Of a stretch of 64,000 nucleotides of DNA, positions 23,141 through 37,433 are shown in pieces. The position numbers were made by a program, and so were the translations under genes. Each line of letters opens with the position of its first letter. The stretch's first letter is position 1. The stretch is from Aristolochia californica (taxonomy: Eukaryota; Streptophyta; Magnoliopsida; Piperales; Aristolochiaceae). The notes under the pieces were generated by a model. It did not search any database. It had not been told where the DNA came from and saw only the letters and a list, made by a program, of their open reading frames with translations. Where the stretch lies: the NCBI GenBank assembly GCA_029961685.1, contig JARWKL010000010.1, positions 14,281,931-14,345,930 on the forward strand, given 5' to 3'.

Positions 23141-26100
23141 ATTCAACTTTTTCTACCCCCCCTAAATTTTGGCCACTTGCATCCTCAACATGCTTGTGGC
23201 ATGCACACCCACCACACTTAAAGCATGTTGGGATCAGTTACAAGTCCCTTTCCTATAAAATTCCACCAAGCATTTATTAGGGGGTTGTACTAGTGGAATT
23301 TCCCAAACAAGGATTTTCGGGTTCATTTTTAGTGCGTGAAATAATTTTCCATTCATTATTCTAGTTTTCAAATTTTTTTGCACACATGAACTCTGAAATT
23401 TTTATTTTGTTGCGATCTTATATCTTTTTTGTTTACGAGGAAAAATGGGAGTCTCAAGTTTGGACCTGAAAAAAAAAAAATTTTGAACATCCAAAATGGG
23501 GATGCACAAATGCTGGGAGAGATAATTCCAAAGAGTATCTGTGATTTTTAAGGATACGCAAAAAAGTGGGTTGTTTGCTCTGGTAAATATCAAACCACTT
23601 GAGAATTCAACTTTTTCTACCCCCCCCCTAATTTTTGGCCACTTGCATCCTCAACATGCTTGTGGCATGCACAACCACCACACTTAAAGCATGTTGGGAT
23701 CAGTTACAAGTCCCTTTCCTATAAAATTCCACCAAGCTATTATTAGGGGGTTGTACTAGTGGAATTTCCCAAACATGGATTTTGGGGTTCATTTTTACTA
23801 CGTGAAATAATTTTCTATTCATTACTATAGTTTTCAAATTTTTTTGCACACATGAACTCTAAAATTTTCATTTTGTTGCGATCTTATATCTTTTTTGTTT
23901 ACGAGGAAAAAAGGGAGTCACAAGTTTGGACCTGAAAAAAAGAAATTTGAACATCCAAAATGGGGATGCACAAATGCTGGGAGAGATAATTCCAAATAGT
24001 ATCTGTGATTTTTAAGGATAGGCAAAAAAGTGGGTTGTTTGGCTCTGATAAATATCCAACCACTTGAGAATTCAACTTTTTCTACCCCCCCTAATTTTTG
24101 GCCACTTGCATCCTCAACATGTTTGTGGCATGCACACCCACTACACTTAAAGCATGTTGGGATCAGTTACAAGTCCCTTTCCTATAAAATTCCACCAAGC
24201 TATTATTAGGGGGTTGTACTAGTGGAATTTCCCAAACATGGATTTTGGGGTTCATTTTTAGTGCATTAAATAAATTTCTATTCATTATTATTGTTTTCAA
24301 ATTTTTTTGCACACATGAACTCTAAAATTTTCATTTTGTTGCGATCTTATATCTTTTTTGTTTACGAGGAAAAATTTGAGTCATAAGTTTGGTCCTGAAA
24401 AAATAATATTTGAACATCCAAAATAGGGATTCACAAATGCTGGGAGAGATAATTCCAAAGAGTATCTGTGATTTTTAAGGATAGGCAAAAAAGTGAGTTG
24501 TTTGGCTCTGGTAAAAACTAGCCGAGAACTTGAGAATTCAACTTATTCTACCTCCCCTAATTTTTGGCCACTTACATCCTCAACATGCTTGTGGCATGCA
24601 CAACCACCACACTTAAAGCATGTTGGGATCAGTTACAAGTCCCTTTCCTATAAAATTCCACCAAGCTATTATTAGGGGGTTGTACTAGTGGAATTTCCCA
24701 AACATGGATTTTGGGGTTCATTTTTAATGCGTGAAATAATTTTCTATTCATTATTATAGGTTTCAAATTTTTTTGCACACATGAACTCTAAAATTTTCAT
24801 TTTGTTGCGATCTTATATCTTTTTTGTCTACGAGGAAAAATGGGAGTCACAAGTTTGGACCTGAAAAAAATAAAAATTTGGACATCCAAAATGGGGATGC
24901 ACAATTGCAGGGAGAGATAATTCCAAAGAGTATCTGTGATTTTTAAGGATAGGCAAAAAAGTGGGTTGTCTGGCTCTGGTAAATATCCAACCACTTGAGA
25001 ATTCATCTTTTTCTACCCCACCTAATTTTTGGCCACTTGCATCCTCAACATGTTTGTGGCATGCACACCCACCACACGTAAAGCATGTTGGGATCAGTTA
25101 CAAGTCCCTTTCCTATAAAATTCCACCAAGCTATTATTAGGGGGTTGTACTAGTGGAATTTCCCAAACATGGATTTTGGGGTTCACTTTTAGTGCGTGAA
25201 ATAATTTTCTATTCATTATTATAGTTTTCAATTTTTTTGCACACGTGAACTCTAAAATTTTCATTTTGTTGCGATCTTATAACATTTTTGTTTACGAGGA
25301 AAAATGGCAGTCACAAGTTTGGACCTGAAAAAAAAAAATTTGAACATGCAAAACGGGGATGCAGAATTGCTGGGAGAGATAATTCCATAGAGTATCAGTG
25401 ATTTTTAACGATAGGCAAATAAGTGGGTTGTTTGGCTCTGGTAAATATCCAACCACTTGAGAATTCAACTTTTTCCACCTCCCCTAATTTTTGGCCACTT
25501 GCATCCTCAACATGTTTGTGGCATGCACACCCACCACACTAAAAGCATGTTGGGATCAGTTACAAGTCCCTTTCCTATAAAATTCCACCAAGCTATTATT
25601 AGGTGGTTGTACTAGTGGAATTTCCCAGCATGGAATTTGAGGTTCATTTTTAGTACGTGAAATAATTTTCTATTCATTATTATAGTTTTCAAATTTTTTT
25701 GCACACATGAAATCTAAAATTTTCATTTTGTTGCGATCTTATATCTTTTTTGTTTACGAGAAAAAATGGGAGTCACAAGTTTCGACCTAAAAAAAAAAAT
25801 TTGAACATCCAAAATGGGGATGCACCAATGCTGGGAGAGATAATTCCAAAGAGTATCTGTGATTTTTAAGGATAGGCAAAAAAGTGGGTTGTTTGGCTCT
25901 GGTAAAAAATATCCAACCACTTGAGAATTCAACTTTTTCTACCCCCCCTAATTTTTGGCCACTTGCATCCTCAACATGCTTGTGGCATGCACACCCACCA
26001 CACTTAAAGCATGTTGGGATCAGTTACAAGTCCCTTTCCTATAAAATTCCACCACGCTATTATTAGGGGGTTGTACTAGTGGAAATTCCCAAACATGGAT

Positions 26101-27364
26101 TTTGGGGTTCATTTTTACTGTGTGAAATAATTTTTATTCATTATTATAGTTTTCAAATTTTTTTGCACACATGAACTCTAAAATTTCATTTTGTTGCGAT
26201 CTTATATCGTTTTTGTTTACGAGGAAAAACTGGGAGGCACAACTTTTGACCTGAAAAAAAAGAAATTTTTGAACATCCAAAATGGGGATGTACAAATGCA
26301 GGGAAAGATAATTCCAAAGAGTATCTATGATTTTTAAGGATAGGCAAAAAAGTGGGTTGTTTTACTCTGGTAAAAAATATCCAACAACTTGAGAATTCAA
26401 CTTTTTCTACCCTCGCCTAATTTTTTGCCACTTGCATCCACAACATGCTTGTGGCATGCACACCCACCACACTTAAATCATGTTGGGATCAGTTACACGT
26501 CCCTTTCCTATAAAATTCCACCAAGCTATTATTATGGGGTTGTACTAGTCGAATTTCCCAAACATGGATTTTGGGGTTCATTTTTACTGCGTGAAATAAT
26601 TTTCTATTCATTATTATAGTTTTCAAATTTTTTTGCACACATGAACTCAAAAATTTTCATTTTCTTGCGATCTTATATCTTTTTTGTTTACGAGGAAAAA
26701 AGGGAGTCACAAGTTTGGACCTGAAAAAAAAAAAAAATTTGGACATCCAAAATGGGGATGCACAATTGCTGGGAGAGATAATTCCAAAGAGTATCTGTGA
26801 TTTTTAAGGATAGGCAAAAAAGTGGGTTGTTTGGCTCTGGTAAATATCCAACCACTTGAGAATTCATCTTTTTCTACCCCTTCTAATTTTTGGCCACTTG
26901 CATCCTCAACATGTTTGTGGCATGCACACCCACCACACGTAAAGCATGTTGGGATCAGTTACAAGTCCCTTTCCTATAAAATTCCACCAAGCTATTATTA
27001 GGGGGTTGTACTAGTGGAATTTCCCAAACATGGATTTTGGGGTTCATTTTTAGTGCGTGAAATAATTTTCTATTCATTATTATAGTTTTCAAATTTTTTT
27101 GCACACATAAACTCTAAAATTTTCATTTTGTTGCGATCTTATAACTTTTTTGTTTACGAGGAAAAATGGGAGTCACAAGTTTGGACTAGAAAAAAAAAAT
27201 TTGAACATCCAAAATGGGGATGCAGAAATGCTGGGAGAGATAATTCCAAAGAGTATCTGTGATTTTTAGCGATAGGCAAAAAAGTGGGTTGTTTGGCTCT
27301 GGTAAATATCCAACCACTTGAAAATTCAACTTTTTCAACCCCCCCTAATTTTTGGCCACTTGCA

Positions 27365-28193
27365 TCCTCAACATGCTTGTGGCATGCTCACCCACCACAC
27401 TTAAACCATGTTGGGATCAGTTACAAGTCCCTTTCCTACAAAATTCCACCAAGCTATTATTAGGGGGTTGTACTAGTGGAATTTCCCAACATTGATTTTG
27501 GGGTTCATTTTTAATACGCGAAATAATTTTCTCTTCATTATTATAGTTTTCAAAATTTTTTGCACACATGAACTCTAAAATTTTCATTTTGTTGCGATCT
27601 TATATCTTTTTTGGTTACGAGGAAAAATGGGAGTCACAAGTTTCGACCTGAAAAAAAAACATTTGAACATCCAAAATGGGGATGCACCAATGCTGGGAGA
27701 GATAATTCCAAAGAGTATCTGTGATTTTTAAGGATAGGCAACAAAAGTGGGTTGTTTGGCTCTGGTAAAAAATATCCAACCACATGAGAATTCAACTTTA
27801 TCTACCCCCCCTAATTTTTGGCCACTTGTACTAGTGGAATTTCCCAAACATGGATTTTGGGGTTCATTTTTACTGTGTGAAATAATTTTCTATTCATTAT
27901 TATAGTTTTCAAATTTTTTTGCACACATGAACTCTAAAATTTTCATTTTGTTGCGATCTTATATCTTTTTTGTTTACGAGGAAAAATTGGGAGGCACAAC
28001 TTTCGACCTGAAAAAAAATAAATTTTTGAACATCCAAAATGGGGATGTACAAATGCTGGGAAAGAAAATTCCAAAGAGAATCTGTGATTTTTAAGGATAG
28101 GCAAAAAAGTGGGTTGTTTGGCTCTGGTAAAAAATATCCAACAACTTGAGAATTAAACTTTTTCTACCCTCACCTAATTTTTGGCCACTTGCA
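27365..28193. repeat. Monomer pair with ~105 bp deletion, HOR2 copy 1
   Basis: At 27826-27828 'ggccacttg' joins directly to 'tactagtgg', so the dyad and TATAAAAT block of the second monomer are missing. The two monomers together measure 829 bp instead of about 932. TTG is present at both parental ends, so the junction has a 3 bp microhomology. Confidence 0.9.
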
Positions 28194-30875
28194 TCCACAA
28201 CAAGCTTGTGGCATGCACACCCACCACACCTAAAGCAAGTTGGGATCAGTTACACGTCCCTTTCCTATAAAATTCCACCAAGCTATTATTAGGGGGTTGT
28301 ACTAGTGGAATTTCCCAAACATGGATTTTGGGGTTCATTTTTACTGCGTGAAATAATTTTCTATTCATTATTATAGTTTTCAAATTTTTTTGCACACATG
28401 AACTCTAAAATTTTCATTTTCTTGCGATCTTATATCTTTTTTGTTTACAAGGAAAAAAGGGAGACACAAGTTTGGACCTGAAAAAAAAAAAAATTTGAAC
28501 ATCCAAAATGGGGATGCACAAATGCTGGGAGAGATAATTCCAAAGAGTATCTGTGATTTTTAAGGATAGGCAAAAAAGTGGGTAGTTTGGGTCTGGTAAA
28601 TATCCAACCACTTGAGAATTCAACTTTTTCTACCCCCCCTAATTTTTGGCCTCTTTCATCCTCAACATGGTTCTGGCATGCACACCCACTACACTTAAAG
28701 CATGTTGGGATAAGTTACAAGTCCCTTTCCTATAAAATTCCACCAAGCTATTATTAGGGGGTGGTACTAGTGGAATTTCCCAAACATGGATTTTGGGGTT
28801 CATTTTTAGCGCGTGAAATAATTTTCAACTCATTATTCTAGTTTTCAAATTTTTTTGCACACATGAACACTAAAATTTTCTTTTTGTTACGATCTTATAT
28901 CTTTTTTGTTTACGAGGAAAAATGGGAGTCACAAGTTTGGACCTGAACAAAAAAAAAATTGAACATCCAAAATGGGGATGCACAAATGTTGGGACAGATA
29001 ATTCCAAAGAGTATCTGTGATTTTTAAGGATAGGCATAAAAGTGGGTTGTTTGGCTCTGGTAAATTTCCAACCACTTGAGAATTCAACTTTTTCTACCCC
29101 CCCTAATTTTTGGCCTCTTGCATCCTCAACATGCTTGTGGCATGCACACCTGCCACACTTAAAGCATGTTGGGATCAGTTACAAGTCCCTTTCCTATAAA
29201 ATTCCACCAAGCTATTATTAGGGGGTTGTATTAGTAGAATTTCCCAAACATGGATTTTGGGGTTCATTTTTTGTGCGTGAAATAATTTTCTATTCATTAT
29301 TATAGTTTTCAAAAATTTTTGCACGCATGAAATTTAAAATTTTCAATCTCTTGCGATCTTATATCTTTTTTTTTACGAGGAAAAATGGGAGACACAAGTT
29401 TGGATCTGAAAAAAAAAAAAAATTTGAACATCCAAAATGGGGATGCATAAATGCTGGGAGAGATAATTCCAAAGAGTAACTGTGATTTTTAAGGATAGGA
29501 AAAAAAGTGGGTTGTTTGGCTCAGGTAAATATCCAACCACTTGAGAATTCAACTTTTTCTACCCCCCCTAATTTGTTGCCACTTGCAACCTCAACATGCT
29601 TGTGGCATGCACACCCACCACACTTAAAGCATGTTGGGATCAGTTACAAGTCCATTTCCTATAAAATTCCACCAAGCTATTATTAGGGGGTTGTACTAGT
29701 GGAATTTCCCAAACGTGGATTTTGGGGTTCATTTTTACTGCGTGAAATAATTTTCTATTCATTATCATAGTTTTCAAATTTTTTTGCACGCATGAACTCT
29801 AAAATTTTTGTTTTCTTGCGATCTTATATCTTTTTTGTTTACGAGGAAAAATGGGAGTTACAAGTTTGGACCTGAAAAAAAAAAATTGAACATCCAAAAT
29901 GTGGATGCACAAATGCTGGGAGAGATAATTCCAAAGGGTATCTGTGATTTTTAAGGATAGGAAAAAAAGTGGGTTGTTTAGCTCTGCTAAATATCCAACC
30001 ACTTGAGAATTCAAATTTTTCTACCCCCCCTAATTTTTGGCCACTTGCATCCTCAACATGCTTGTGGCATGCACACCCACCACACTTAAAGCATGTTGGG
30101 ATCAGTTACAAGTGCCTTTCCTATAAAATTCCACCAAGCTATTATTAGGGGGTTGTACTAGTGGAATTTCCCAAACATGGATTTTGGGGTTCATTTTTAG
30201 TCCGTGAAATAATTTTCTATTCATCATTATAGTTTTCAATTTTTTTTGTACACATGAAATATAAAATTTCCATTTTGTTCCGATCTTATATCTTTTTTGT
30301 TTATGAGGAAAAATGGGAGTCACTGGATTGGACCTGAAAAAAAAAAAATTTGAACATCCAAAATGGGGATGCACAAATGCTGGGACAGATAATTCCAAAG
30401 AGTATCTGTGATTTTTAAGGATAGGCATAAAAGTGGATTGTTTGGCTCTTGTAAATATCCAACCACTTGAGAATTCAACTTTTTCTACCCCCCCTAATTT
30501 TTGGCCACTTGCATCCTCTACATGCTTGTGGCATGCACACCTGCCACACTTAAAGCATGTTGGGATCAGTTACAAGTCCCTTTCCTATAAAATTCCACCA
30601 AGCTATTATTAGGGGGTTGTATTAGTGGAATTTCCCAAACATGGATTTTGGGGTTCATTTTTAGTGCGTGAAATAATTTTCTATTCATTATTATAGTTTT
30701 CAAATTTTTTTGCACGAATGAACTCTAAAATTTTCATTTTCTTGCGATCTTATACCTTTTTTGTTTACGAGGAAAAATAGGAGACACAAGATTGGACCTG
30801 AAAAAAAAAACAAATTTGAACATCCAAAATGGGGATGCATAAATATTGGGAGAGATAATTCCAAAGGGTAACTGT

Positions 30876-31001
30876 GATTTTTAAGGATAGGCCAAAAAGT
30901 GGGTTGTTTGGCTCAGGTAAATATCCAACCACTTGAGAGATTTTTAAGGATAGGCAAAAAAATGGGTTGTTCGGCTCAGGTAAATATCCAACCACTTGAG
31001 A
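30876..31001. repeat. 63 bp internal tandem duplication, HOR2 copy 2
   Basis: Same duplication, 7861 bp downstream of the one at 23015, with the same internal differences ('tgttcggctc' in the second half). Confidence 0.92.
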
Positions 31002-31481
31002 ATTCAACTTTTTCTACCCCCCCTAAATTTTGGCCACTTGCATCCTCAACATGCTTGTGGCATGCACACCCACCACACTTAAAGCATGTTGGGATCAGTT
31101 ACAAGTCCCTTTCCTATAAAATTCCACCAAGCATTTATTAGGGGGTTGTACTAGTGGAATTTCCCAAACAAGGATTTTCGGGTTCATTTTTAGTGCGTGA
31201 AATAATTTTCCATTCATTATTCTAGTTTTCAAATTTTTTTGCACACATGAACTCTGAAATTTTTATTTTGTTGCGATCTTATATCTTTTTTGTTTACGAG
31301 GAAAAATGGGAGTCTCAAGTTTGGACCTGAAAAAAAAAAAATTTTGAACATCCAAAATGGGGATGCACAAATGCTGGGAGAGATAATTCCAAAGAGTATC
31401 TGTGATTTTTAAGGACACGCAAAAAAGTGGGTTGTTTGGCTCTGGTAAATATCAAACCACTTGAGAATTCAACTTTTTCTA

Positions 31482-31498
31482 CCCCCCCCCCCCCCCCC
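31482..31498. repeat. Expanded C tract (17 C)
   Basis: HOR2 copy-2 tract; the copy-1 counterpart at 23620-23628 has 9 C. This accounts for the change in copy offset from 7861 to 7869. Confidence 0.9.
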
Positions 31499-34400
31499 TA
31501 ATTTTTGGCCACTTGCATCCTCAACATGCTTGTGGCATGCACAACCACCACACTTAAAGCATGTTGGGATCAGTTACAAGTCCCTTTCCTATAAAATTCC
31601 ACCAAGCTATTATTAGGGGGTTGTACTAGTGGAATTTCCCAAACATGGATTTTGGGGTTCATTTTTACTACGTGAAATAATTTTCTATTCATTACTATAG
31701 TTTTCAAATTTTTTTGCACACATGAACTCTAAAATTTTCATTTTGTTGCGATCTTATATCTTTTTTGTTTACGAGGAAAAAAGGGAGTCACAAGTTTGGA
31801 CCTGAAAAAAAGAAATTTGAACATCCAAAATGGGGATGCACAAATGCTGGGAGAGATAATTCCAAATAGTATCTGTGATTTTTAAGGATAGGCAAAAAAG
31901 TGGGTTGTTTGGCTCTGATAAATATCCAACCACTTGAGAATTCAACTTTTTCTACCCCCCCTAATTTTTGGCCACTTGCATCCTCAACATGTTTGTGGCA
32001 TGCACACCCACTACACTTAAAGCATGTTGGGATCAGTTACAAGTCCCTTTCCTATAAAATCCACCAAGCTATTATTAGGGGGTTGTACTAGTGGAATTTC
32101 CCAAACATGGATTTTGGGGTTCATTTTTAGTGCATTAAATAAATTTCTATTCATTATTATTGTTTTCAAATTTTTTTGCACACATGAACTCTAAAATTTT
32201 CATTTTGTTGCGATCTTATATCTTTTTTGTTTACGAGGAAAAATTTGAGTCATAAGTTTGGTCCTGAAAAAATAATATTTGAACATCCAAAATAGGGATT
32301 CACAAATGCTGGGAGAGATAATTCCAAAGAGTATCTGTGATTTTTAAGGATAGGCAAAAAAGTGGGTTGTTTGGCTCTGGTAAAAACTAGCCGAGAACTT
32401 GAGAATTCAACTTATTCTACCTCCCCTAATTTTTGGCCACTTACATCCTCAACATGCTTGTGGCATGCACAACCACCACACTTAAAGCATGTTGGGATCA
32501 GTTACAAGTCCCTTTCCTATAAAATTCCACCAAGCTATTATTAGGGGGTTGTACTAGTGGAATTTCCCAAACATGGATTTTGGGGTTCATTTTTAATGCG
32601 TGAAATAATTTTCTATTCATTATTATAGGTTTCAAATTTTTTTGCACACATGAACTCTAAAATTTTCATTTTGTTGCGATCTTATATCTTTTTTGTCTAC
32701 GAGGAAAAATGGGAGTCACAAGTTTGGACCTGAAAAAAATAAAAATTTGGACATCCAAAATGGGGATGCACAATTGCAGGGAGAGATAATTCCAAAGAGT
32801 ATCTGTGATTTTTAAGGATAGGCAAAAAAGTGGGTTGTCTGGCTCTGGTAAATATCCAACCACTTGAGAATTCATCTTTTTCTACCCCACCTAATTTTTG
32901 GCCTCTTGCATCCTCAACATGTTTGTGGCATGCACACCCACCACACGTAAAGCATGTTGGGATCAGTTACAAGTCCCTTTCCTATAAAATTCCACCAAGC
33001 TATTATTAGGGGGTTGTACTAGTGGAATTTCCCAAACATGGATTTTGGGGTTCACTTTTAGTGCGTGAAATAATTTTCTATTCATTATTATAGTTTTCAA
33101 TTTTTTTGCACACGTGAACTCTAAAATTTTCATTTTGTTGCGATCTTATAACATTTTTGTTTACGAGGAAAAATGGCAGTCACAAGTTTGGACCTGAAAA
33201 AAAAAAATTTGAACATGCAAAACGGGGATGCAGAATCGCTGGGAGAGATAATTCCAAAGAGTATCAGTGATTTTTAACGATAGGCAAATAAGTGGGTTGT
33301 TTGGCTCTGGTAAATATCCAACCACTTGAGAATTCAACTTTTTCCACCTCCCCTAATTTTTGGCCACTTGCATCCTCAACATGTTTGTGGCATGCACACC
33401 CACCACACTAAAAGCATGTTGGGATCAGTTACAAGTCCCTTTCCTATAAAATTCCACCAAGCTATTATTAGGGGGTTGTACTAGTGGAATTTCCCAACAT
33501 GGAATTTGAGGTTCATTTTTAGTACGTGAAATAATTTTCTATTCATTATTATAGTTTTCAAATTTTTTTGCACACATGAACTCTAAAATTTTCATTTTGT
33601 TGCGATCTTATATCTTTTTTGTTTACGAGAAAAAATGGGAGTCACAAGTTTCGACCTAAAAAAAAAAATTTGAACATCCAAAATGGGGATGCACCAATGC
33701 TGGGAGAGATAATTCCAAAGAGTATCTGTGATTTTTAAGGATAGGCAAAAAAGTGGGTTGTTTGGCTCTGGTAAAAAATATCCAACCACTTGAGAATTCA
33801 ACTTTTTCTACCCCCCCTAATTTTTGGCCACTTGCATCCTCAACATGCTTGTGGCATGCACACCCACCACACTTAAACCATGTTGGGATCAGTTACAAGT
33901 CCCTTTCCTATAAAATTCCACCACGCTATTATTAGGGGGTTGTACTAGTGGAAATTCCCAAACATGGATTTTGGGGTTCATTTTTACTGTGTGAAATAAT
34001 TTTTATTCATTATTATAGTTTTCAAATTTTTTTGCACACATGAACTCTAAAATTTCATTTTGTTGCGATCTTATATCGTTTTTGTTTACGAGGAAAAACT
34101 GGGAGGCACAACTTTCGACCTGAAAAAAAAGAAATTTTTGAACATCCAAAATGGGGATGTACAAATGCAGGGAAAGATAATTCCAAAGAGTATCTATGAT
34201 TTTTAAGGATAGGCAAAAAAGTGGGTTGTTTTACTCTGGTAAAAAATATCCAACAACTTGAGAATTCAACTTTTTCTACCCTCACCTAATTTTTTGCCAC
34301 TTGCATCCACAACATGCTTCTGGCATGCACACCCACCACACTTAAAGCATGTTGGGATCAGTTACACGTCCCTTTCCTATAAAATTCCACCAAGCTATTA

Positions 34401-35233
34401 TTATGGGGTTGTACTAGTCGAATTTCCCAAACATGGATTTTGGGGTTCATTTTTACTGCGTGAAATAATTTTCTATTCATTATTATAGTTTTCAAATTTT
34501 TTTGCACACATGAACTCTAAAATTTTCATTTTCTTGCGATCTTATATCTTTTTTGTTTACGAGGAAAAAAGGGAGTCACAAGTTTGGACCTGAAAAAAAA
34601 AAAAAATTTGGACATCCAAAATGGGGATGCACAATTGCTGGGAGAGATAATTCCAAAGAGTATCTGTGATTTTTAAGGATAGGCAAAAAAGTGGGTTGTT
34701 TGGCTCTGGTAAATATCCAACCACTTGAGAATTCATCTTTTTCTACCCCTTCTAATTTTTGGCCACTTGCATCCTCAACATGTTTGTGGCATGCACACCC
34801 ACCACACGTAAAGCATGTTGGGATCAGTTACAAGTCCCTTTCCTATAAAATTCCACCAAGCTATTATTAGGGGGTTGTACTAGTGGAATTTCCCAAACAT
34901 GGATTTTGGGGTTCATTTTTAGTGCGTGAAATAATTTTCTATTCATTATTATAGTTTTCAAATTTTTTTGCACACATAAACTCTAAAATTTTCATTTTGT
35001 TGCGATCTTATAACTTTTTTGTTTACGAGGAAAAATGGGAGTCACAAGTTTGGACCAGAAAAAAAAAATTTGAACATCCAAAATGGGGATGCAGAAATGC
35101 TGGGAGAGATAATTCCAAAGAGTATCTGTGATTTTTAGCGATAGGCAAAAAAGTGGGTTGTTTGGCTCTGGTAAATATCCAACCACTTGAAAATTCAACT
35201 TTTTCAACCCCCCCTAATTTTTGGCCACTTGCA

Positions 35234-36062
35234 TCCTCAACATGCTTGTGGCATGCTCACCCACCACACTTAAACCATGTTGGGATCAGTTACAAGTCCC
35301 TTTCCTACAAAATTCCACCAAGCTATTATTAGGGGGTTGTACTAGTGGAATTTCCCAACATTGATTTTGGGGTTCATTTTTAATACGCGAAATAATTTTC
35401 TCTTCATTATTATAGTTTTCAAAATTTTTTGCACACATGAACTCTAAAATTTTCATTTTGTTGCGATCTTATATCTTTTTTGGTTACGAGGAAAAATGGG
35501 AGTCACAAGTTTCGACCTGAAAAAAAAACATTTGAACATCCAAAATGGGGATGCACCAATGCTGGGAGAGATAATTCCAAAGAGTATCTGTGATTTTTAA
35601 GGATAGGCAACAAAAGTGGGTTGTTTGGCTCTGGTAAAAAATATCCAACCACATGAGAATTCAACTTTATCTACCCCCCCTAATTTTTGGCCACTTGTAC
35701 TAGTGGAATTTCCCAAACATGGATTTTGGGGTTCATTTTTACTGTGTGAAATAATTTTCTATTCATTATTATAGTTTTCAAATTTTTTTGCACACATGAA
35801 CTCTAAAATTTTCATTTTGTTGCGATCTTATATCTTTTTTGTTTACGAGGAAAAATTGGGAGGCACAACTTTCGACCTGAAAAAAAATAAATTTTTGAAC
35901 ATCCAAAATGGGGATGTACAAATGCTGGGAAAGAAAATTCCAAAGAGAATCTGTGATTTTTAAGGATAGGCAAAAAAGTGGGTTGTTTGGCTCTGGTAAA
36001 AAATATCCAACAACTTGAGAATTAAACTTTTTCTACCCTCACCTAATTTTTGGCCACTTGCA
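35234..36062. repeat. Monomer pair with ~105 bp deletion, HOR2 copy 2
   Basis: Identical TTG junction at 35695-35697, with the pair again 829 bp long. The deletion was copied with the HOR. Confidence 0.9.
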
Positions 36063-37432
36063 TCCACAACAAGCTTGTGGCATGCACACCCACCACACCT
36101 AAAGCAAGTTGGGATCAGTTACACGTCCCTTTCCTATAAAATTCCACCAAGATATTATTAGGGGGTTGTACTAGTGGAATTTCCCAAACATGGATTTTGG
36201 GGTTCATTTTTACTGCGTGAAATAATTTTCTATTCATTATTATAGTTTTAAAATTTTTTTGCACACATGAACTCTAAAATTTTCATTTTCTTGCGATCTT
36301 ATATCTTTTTTGTTTACAAGGAAAAAAGGGAGACACAAGTTTGGACCTGAAAAAAAAAAAATTTGAACATCCAAAATGGGGATGCACAAATGCTGGGAGA
36401 GATAATTCCAAAGAGTATCTGTGATTTTTAAGGATAGGCAAAAAAGTGGGTAGTTTGGGTCTGGTAAATATCCAACCACTTGAGAATTCAACTTTTTCTA
36501 CCCCCCCTAATTTTTGGCCTCTTTCATCCTCAACATGGTTCTGGCATGCACACCCACTACACTTAAAGCATGTTGGGATCAGTTACAAGTCCCTTTCCTA
36601 TAAAATTCCACCAAGCTATTATTAGGGGGTTGTACTAGTGGAATTTCCCAAACATGGCTTTTGGGGTTAATTTTTAGTCCGTGAAATAATTTTCTATTCA
36701 TTATTATAGTTTTCAAATTTTTTTGCACACATGAACTCTTAAATTTTCATTTTGTTGCGATCTTATATCTTTTTTGTTTACGAGGCAAAATGGGAGTCAC
36801 AAGTTTGGACCTGAAAAAAAAAATATTTGAACTTCCAAAATAGGGATGCACAAATACTGGGAGAGATAATTCCAAAGAGTATCTGTGATTTTTAAGGATA
36901 GGCAAAAAAGTGGGTTGTTTGGCTCTGGTAAAAAATCTCCAACAACTTGAGAATTCAACTTTTTCTACCCCCCCCTAATTTTTGGCCACTTGCATCCTCA
37001 ACATGCTTGTGGCATGCACACCCACCACACTTAAAGCATGTTGGGATCAGTTACAAGTCCCTTTCCTATAAAATTCCACCAAGCTACTATTAGCGGGTTG
37101 TACTAGTGGAATTTGCCAGACATGGATTTTGGGGTTCATTTTTACTGCGTGAAATAATTTTCTATTCATTATTATAATTTTCAATTTTTTTTGCACACAT
37201 GAACTCTAAAATTTTCATTTTCTTGCGATCTTATATCTTTTTTGTTTACGAGGAAAAATGGGTGTCACAAGTTTGGACTTGAAAAAAAAAAAATTTTGAA
37301 CATTCAAAATGGGGATGCCCAAATGCTGGGAAAGATAATTCCAAAGAGTATCTGTGATTTTTAAGGATAGGCAAAAAAGTGGGTTGTTTGGCTCTGGTAA
37401 ATATCCAACCACTTGAGAATTCAACTTTTTCT

Positions 37433-37433
<1 letters not shown>

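Larger units (their letters stand above)
22086..29946. repeat. HOR2 copy 1: complete 17-monomer higher-order repeat (7861 bp)
   Basis: Anchors at 22189, 22653, 23182, 23648, 24111, 24577, 25042, 25504, 25968, 26437, 26903, 27365, a truncated monomer joined at 27826-27828, 28194, 28659, 29123 and 29588. The S/L barcode from 22189 is S-S-S-S-L-S-S-L-L-S-S-L-L-S-S-S-S. Private markers include 'gtcactggattgg' (about 22457), a 63 bp internal duplication (23015-23140), 'gtaaaaactagccgag' (about 24512), 'cgttaaacg'-type variants around 25400 and the TTG-joined deletion. The same series restarts 7861 bp later. Confidence 0.92.
29947..36630. repeat. HOR2 copy 2: partial, about 14.4 monomers
   Basis: Anchors at 30050, 30514, 31043, 31518, 31981, 32446, 32911, 33373, 33837, 34306, 34772, 35234, a truncated monomer joined at 35695-35697, 36063 and 36527. 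Markers match copy 1 at an offset of 7861, rising to 7869 after about 31490 because the C tract is 17 here against 9 in copy 1. Similarity ends near 36600-36640: copy 1 continues with 'gggggtggtactag' while this copy reads 'gggggttgtactag...atggcttttgg'. Confidence 0.9.

Noticed and set aside
28194..28245. Compensatory change in the dyad ('caacaagctt' with 'aagcaagttg')
   Set aside because: Both arms changed T to A on the same strand, which creates mismatches and does not restore pairing.
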